The position numbers and the translations under genes were made by a program. Below, piece after piece: positions 7,048 through 9,156 of a stretch of DNA of 9,156 nucleotides; position 1 is the first letter of the stretch, and each line of letters opens with the position of its first letter. Under the pieces are notes generated by a model. That model saw nothing but the letters and a program-made list of their open reading frames with translations, was not told the DNA's origin and searched no databases. The stretch comes from UBA9630 sp037137555. GTDB lineage: Bacteria > Patescibacteriota > Minisyncoccia > Moranbacterales > UBA2206. The stretch covers positions 1 to 9,156 of the forward strand of contig JBAXKA010000039.1 of the NCBI GenBank assembly GCA_037137555.1, given 5' to 3'.

Positions 7048-7980
7048 TTAGATTAAATTATTATTTTTTGTTTCACCAGAAACCCAAGCATTGCCACGAT
7101 AATCCAGAAAAATACTTTTAAGTTTATTTATATTTGAAAATTTTTGACCTTCTTCTTTCCCTAGCAAAAATAAAACTTTTGCCCAAATGTCCGCTTCGAT
7201 TACAGTCTCTGCAATCACTGTAATAGATTGCAAGTCAAAAGAAAATTTTTCTGGATTTTTTGGATCAATTAAATGATGAAACTTTTTTCCCGCACTTTCC
7301 CATTTTCGCTTGCCAATACCTGAAGTGGCGATTGCTTCATTTTCTAATTTGAATAGCATTTTATTTTCAGCAATACCCTCCAGATCTATTTTCCATTTTT
7401 CATTATCGCTATTTTTTCCGTAAGCTAACATATCGCCACCAGAATCTAATAAAAAATTTTGCCAGTTTTTTTCTTTTAACATCTCCCCCGCTCTATCCGT
7501 AATATAGCTTTTAGCAATACCGGAAAAATCCATGCGACAGGCAAATTTTATTTTATTATTTTTAATGATCAAGACTTCTGCCAAATCGCCCGAGATTTTT
7601 GGCTGTATTTTTTCACTTTTCATTTCTGCTAAATTCAATAACTTAAAATCTTTCTGATAACCAATTTTTTCCAGCGTTTCAATAATTCGTGGATCAAATA
7701 ATCTTTCGCTTAGTTGATAATACTCCAAACTTTTTTTGGCTACTTGCAAAAAATCCACTGAAGCCTTCTGAAATTTTCCCAAATTATGATTAAAAAAATT
7801 CAACTCACTCTTTTCATCAAAACGACTAAATATTTTTTCTTGCAAAAAATAAAATTCTCGCAATTCACTTAAATCTTTTTTTGCTTTTTCTTTCAAACTT
7901 TCAATACACACCAACTGAAAATAAATATCCATTCCTAATGCCTTAAAATCTAACTCAACGGCCTTTTTGTTTTCTAGCAT
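7048..7980 (-). CDS. apbE: ApbE-like FAD:protein FMN transferase
   Basis: This 310-aa protein matches ApbE, which attaches FMN from FAD to a Thr or Ser of target flavoproteins. Family segments appear in order: ALGMDIYF (14-21), FSRFDEKSELNFFN (51-64), DFSGIAKSYITD (151-162), LLDSGGDMLAYG (177-188), ATSG (218-221), HHLIDP (235-240) and SITVIAETVIEADIWAKVLFLLG (252-274). Two oddities stand out. The N-terminus has no signal peptide or lipobox, whereas most bacterial ApbE proteins are exported. The metal-binding Asp-x3-Thr near the C-terminus reads D264-x3-K268, replacing the usual Thr. The enzyme may therefore be cytosolic and altered in activity. It begins one base after the stop of the small anchor gene and ends 4 bases before the ferric-reductase-like gene, so these three are almost certainly cotranscribed. 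No FMN_bind target is encoded in the window. Confidence 0.87.
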   Translation of the reverse strand: MLENKKAVELDFKALGMDIYFQLVCIESLKEKAKKDLSELREFYFLQEKIFSRFDEKSELNFFNHNLGKFQKASVDFLQVAKKSLEYYQLSERLFDPRIIETLEKIGYQKDFKLLNLAEMKSEKIQPKISGDLAEVLIIKNNKIKFACRMDFSGIAKSYITDRAGEMLKEKNWQNFLLDSGGDMLAYGKNSDNEKWKIDLEGIAENKMLFKLENEAIATSGIGKRKWESAGKKFHHLIDPKNPEKFSFDLQSITVIAETVIEADIWAKVLFLLGKEEGQKFSNINKLKSIFLDYRGNAWVSGETKNNNLI

Positions 7981-7981
7981 A

Positions 7982-8260
7982 TTATGATTTTTTAGTGGTG
8001 CGTGTCGCTTTTGGAGTTGCAGTAACCGGCTTTTTCGGAGTAATTATTGGCGTTGGGGTCGGTGTTGATGTTAGTGTTGGTGTTGGCACTGGAGAAATTT
8101 CCAAATCAGTCACCGGAATATTCTCGTCAATTGCTTTTAAGGCATTAGCAGTTTTAATTTTTTGATCTTGATCTTTAATCACCAAAGCCACAATTACAAA
8201 AAGCAATAAATTGATAATAAACAAAAATATTTTAAAAATTTTATCAAACTGTTTTTGCAT
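7982..8260 (-). CDS. Small single-pass membrane protein with Pro/Thr-rich tail
   Basis: The 92-aa product has a basic N-terminus, one membrane helix at about residues 10-28 and a short charged linker. From residue 57 onward it becomes a Pro/Thr-rich segment with TP repeats (PVPTPTLTSTPTPTP) and ends in a Lys/Arg/Thr-rich tail. The positive-inside rule puts the tail outside the cell. It is the first gene after the 8294-8322 promoter and is coupled to apbE (one base between stop and start). Such TP-rich linkers commonly tether an extracytoplasmic domain, and FMN-binding domains are a usual companion of ApbE, but no domain follows here. It may be a truncated anchor or a linker-only protein that binds cell-surface material. 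I recognise no family. Confidence 0.75.
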   Translation of the reverse strand: MQKQFDKIFKIFLFIINLLLFVIVALVIKDQDQKIKTANALKAIDENIPVTDLEISPVPTPTLTSTPTPTPIITPKKPVTATPKATRTTKKS

Positions 8261-8293
8261 AAATAATTTATAAGCTTATTTTTCAATATTTAA

Positions 8294-8322
8294 AGTATAA
8301 ACCATTTGCATTCCCCCGTCAA
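8294..8322 (-). promoter_or_regulatory. Sigma70-type promoter of the anchor-apbE-ferric reductase-DUF167 operon
   Basis: The minus strand carries TTGACG (8322-8317) and TATACT (8299-8294) with a 17-base spacer, matching 5/6 in each hexamer. Transcription would start near 8287, about 27 bases before the ATG at 8260. The leader is AT-rich with no Shine-Dalgarno. The -10 is identical to that of the ATPase promoter at 6180-6185, and a palindromic stem-loop ends two bases upstream of the -35. Confidence 0.75.
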
Positions 8323-8323
8323 G

Positions 8324-8358
8324 TAGAGCCACATTGCAATGTGACTCTATGTTTTTTT
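8324..8358 (+). terminator. 26-base stem-loop with T-tract on the plus strand
   Basis: Bases 8324-8349 form an inverted repeat: TAGAGCCACATTG pairs with CAATGTGACTCTA, with one C-A mismatch that becomes a G-U wobble in minus-strand RNA. Seven T follow on the plus strand (8352-8358), the shape of an intrinsic terminator for plus-strand transcription. All neighbouring genes run on the minus strand, where the hairpin is preceded by an A-tract and not followed by T, so it is not a classical terminator for the FN3 gene. It could block antisense transcription, protect the FN3 mRNA 3' end, act as an operator for the adjacent promoter, or be a dispersed REP-like palindrome. Confidence 0.5.
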
Positions 8359-8376
8359 CGATAACAAAAACCCACT

Positions 8377-9156
8377 CTAAAACCAACTAAGCGGATTCCA
8401 CCACTTAAAGTTATTAGCCGGCGTGGTTTTCGGCGTTTCCACCTGAACCTGATTATTCGAATCAGAAGAAACATTTTCTGTTTTTGCGTTATCATCATAT
8501 TGTCGGTTCAATGTCTCCTGACTTGAATCATTTTTTTCTAAACTAGCGTACGGATTAACTACAACAGAAAGAGCAGTTTTTTGATATCTACTGGAAGTTA
8601 ATTTTGCGGGAATAGTTTTTGTTTTTTGTTTTTCCGCTTCCACTTTGACTTTGGCTTTTTTAGTTCCCATTAGAGTGCCAAAAGTGTCATAGAATTTAAG
8701 TTTGATGGTTTTGGTTGTGTCATCAGCTAATTTTAGGGTTTTGCTCCACGCACCATCGGCATCAATTTGGATGGTTTTCCAGAGAGAATTATTTTTATAG
8801 ATTTTAACTTCTCCATTGGCAAGGCTGTCATCTTTTTGTTTTAGCTTGAATTTGTTTTTGTTAATGCGAATGGTGTCTTTGAATTTATTGATTTGTCTGT
8901 CAATTTTAATTTTAATCGAGTTGAGAGAAGTTTTTTGTTCTTCGGGGGCGATTTGAAAAGTGAGGTTTTCCTCACTAGAAATATTTTCAGCATTGTCTTG
9001 GCATTTAATATAATAGTTGTAGGTTTGTCCGGAATTGAGATTAGTGATTAAGATTTCGTGGTTGATGTTATTGGTTGAGTTAAATTCTAGCATAGAATGA
9101 TAGTCAGTATTTTGCGTGGTGGCATATTTGCAGGTGGCGGTTTCGTTAGTGGTTAA
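8377..9156 (-). CDS. Fibronectin-III/Ig-like surface protein, C-terminal part (5' end outside window)
   Basis: The frame is open to the window edge, so the 259 residues seen are the C-terminal part of a larger protein; the ATG at 9093 is internal to a domain and is not the start. The first ~75 residues are an FN3-like repeat: NETATCKYATT, then LNSGQTYNYYIKCQDNAEN, a form with paired cysteines common in secreted proteins of Patescibacteria. Residues ~80-175 look like an Ig-like beta-sandwich, including LANGEVKIYKNNSLWKTI and DADGAWSKTL. A Thr/Ser/Asn/Gln-rich low-complexity stretch follows, and the protein ends in WWNPLSWF. No LPXTG motif or C-terminal membrane helix is seen. It is likely extracellular, with adhesive or structural use inferred from domain type only. 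It is separated from the next operon by the stem-loop and promoter. Confidence 0.85.
   Translation of the reverse strand, partial: LTTNETATCKYATTQNTDYHSMLEFNSTNNINHEILITNLNSGQTYNYYIKCQDNAENISSEENLTFQIAPEEQKTSLNSIKIKIDRQINKFKDTIRINKNKFKLKQKDDSLANGEVKIYKNNSLWKTIQIDADGAWSKTLKLADDTTKTIKLKFYDTFGTLMGTKKAKVKVEAEKQKTKTIPAKLTSSRYQKTALSVVVNPYASLEKNDSSQETLNRQYDDNAKTENVSSDSNNQVQVETPKTTPANNFKWWNPLSWF

Noticed and set aside
8047..8093. Degenerate GTTGGTGTT-like repeats as a tandem repeat or CRISPR-like array
   Set aside because: They are the codons of the Thr/Pro-rich tail of the 92-aa protein and have no regular unit or spacer.
8270..8279. ATAAGCTTAT palindrome in the leader of the 92-aa gene as a second copy of the ATPase operator
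   Set aside because: It shares only about 8 bases (AGCTTATA) with the 12-base half-site, and such AT-rich words occur by chance here.
8377..9093. Taking ATG 9093 as the start of the FN3 gene
   Set aside because: The frame stays open for 21 more codons to the window edge and those codons complete a typical FN3 cysteine-containing strand, so the gene is 5' truncated by the window.

Overview
The window is AT-rich, densely packed and read entirely from the minus strand, so transcription runs from high to low coordinates. The gene content suggests a Candidate Phyla Radiation / Patescibacteria genome, probably Parcubacteria-like: ComEC is split into separate genes, a fibronectin-III surface protein has a style common in that group, most starts lack a clear Shine-Dalgarno, and large unrecognised coiled-coil proteins are present. 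TGA, TAG and TAA all serve as stops, which argues against the recoded SR1/Gracilibacteria group. The lineage call is inference; there is no rRNA or ribosomal protein here to settle it.

Layout in transcription order. (1) 9156-8377: the 3' part of a secreted or surface FN3/Ig-like protein that enters from outside the window. (2) 8358-8294: a stem-loop followed directly by a good sigma70-type promoter. (3) 8260-6236: a compact redox operon of a small membrane anchor with a Pro/Thr-rich tail, an ApbE-like FAD:protein FMN transferase, a four-histidine ferric-reductase-like haem membrane protein, and a DUF167/YggU protein. (4) 6232-4921: an apparent inserted cassette with a palindromic operator, a near-consensus promoter and a AAA_14/DUF4143 ATPase. 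Right after the ATPase stop lies a 27-codon second copy of the DUF167 3' end. (5) 4833-70: a DNA-uptake region with the ComEC channel domain, a 48-aa ORF, a 729-aa coiled-coil protein of unknown function, and the ComEC-type metallo-beta-lactamase as a separate gene.

The DUF167 remnant ends 7 bases before comEC. I infer that DUF167 and comEC were once adjacent, possibly in one long operon, and that the ATPase cassette landed in the 3' end of DUF167 while leaving an intact copy upstream. comEC is now downstream of the cassette promoter, or of its own extended -10 that overlaps the remnant's stop.

The strongest leads are the duplicated gene end around the ATPase cassette, its operator/promoter layout, and a PARP-like YNEIIV...QV...YL signature preceded by a His-Gly in the 729-aa protein between the two ComEC pieces. 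No stretch over 300 bases lacks a gene, and I saw no tRNA, rRNA, CRISPR array or recognisable transposase.
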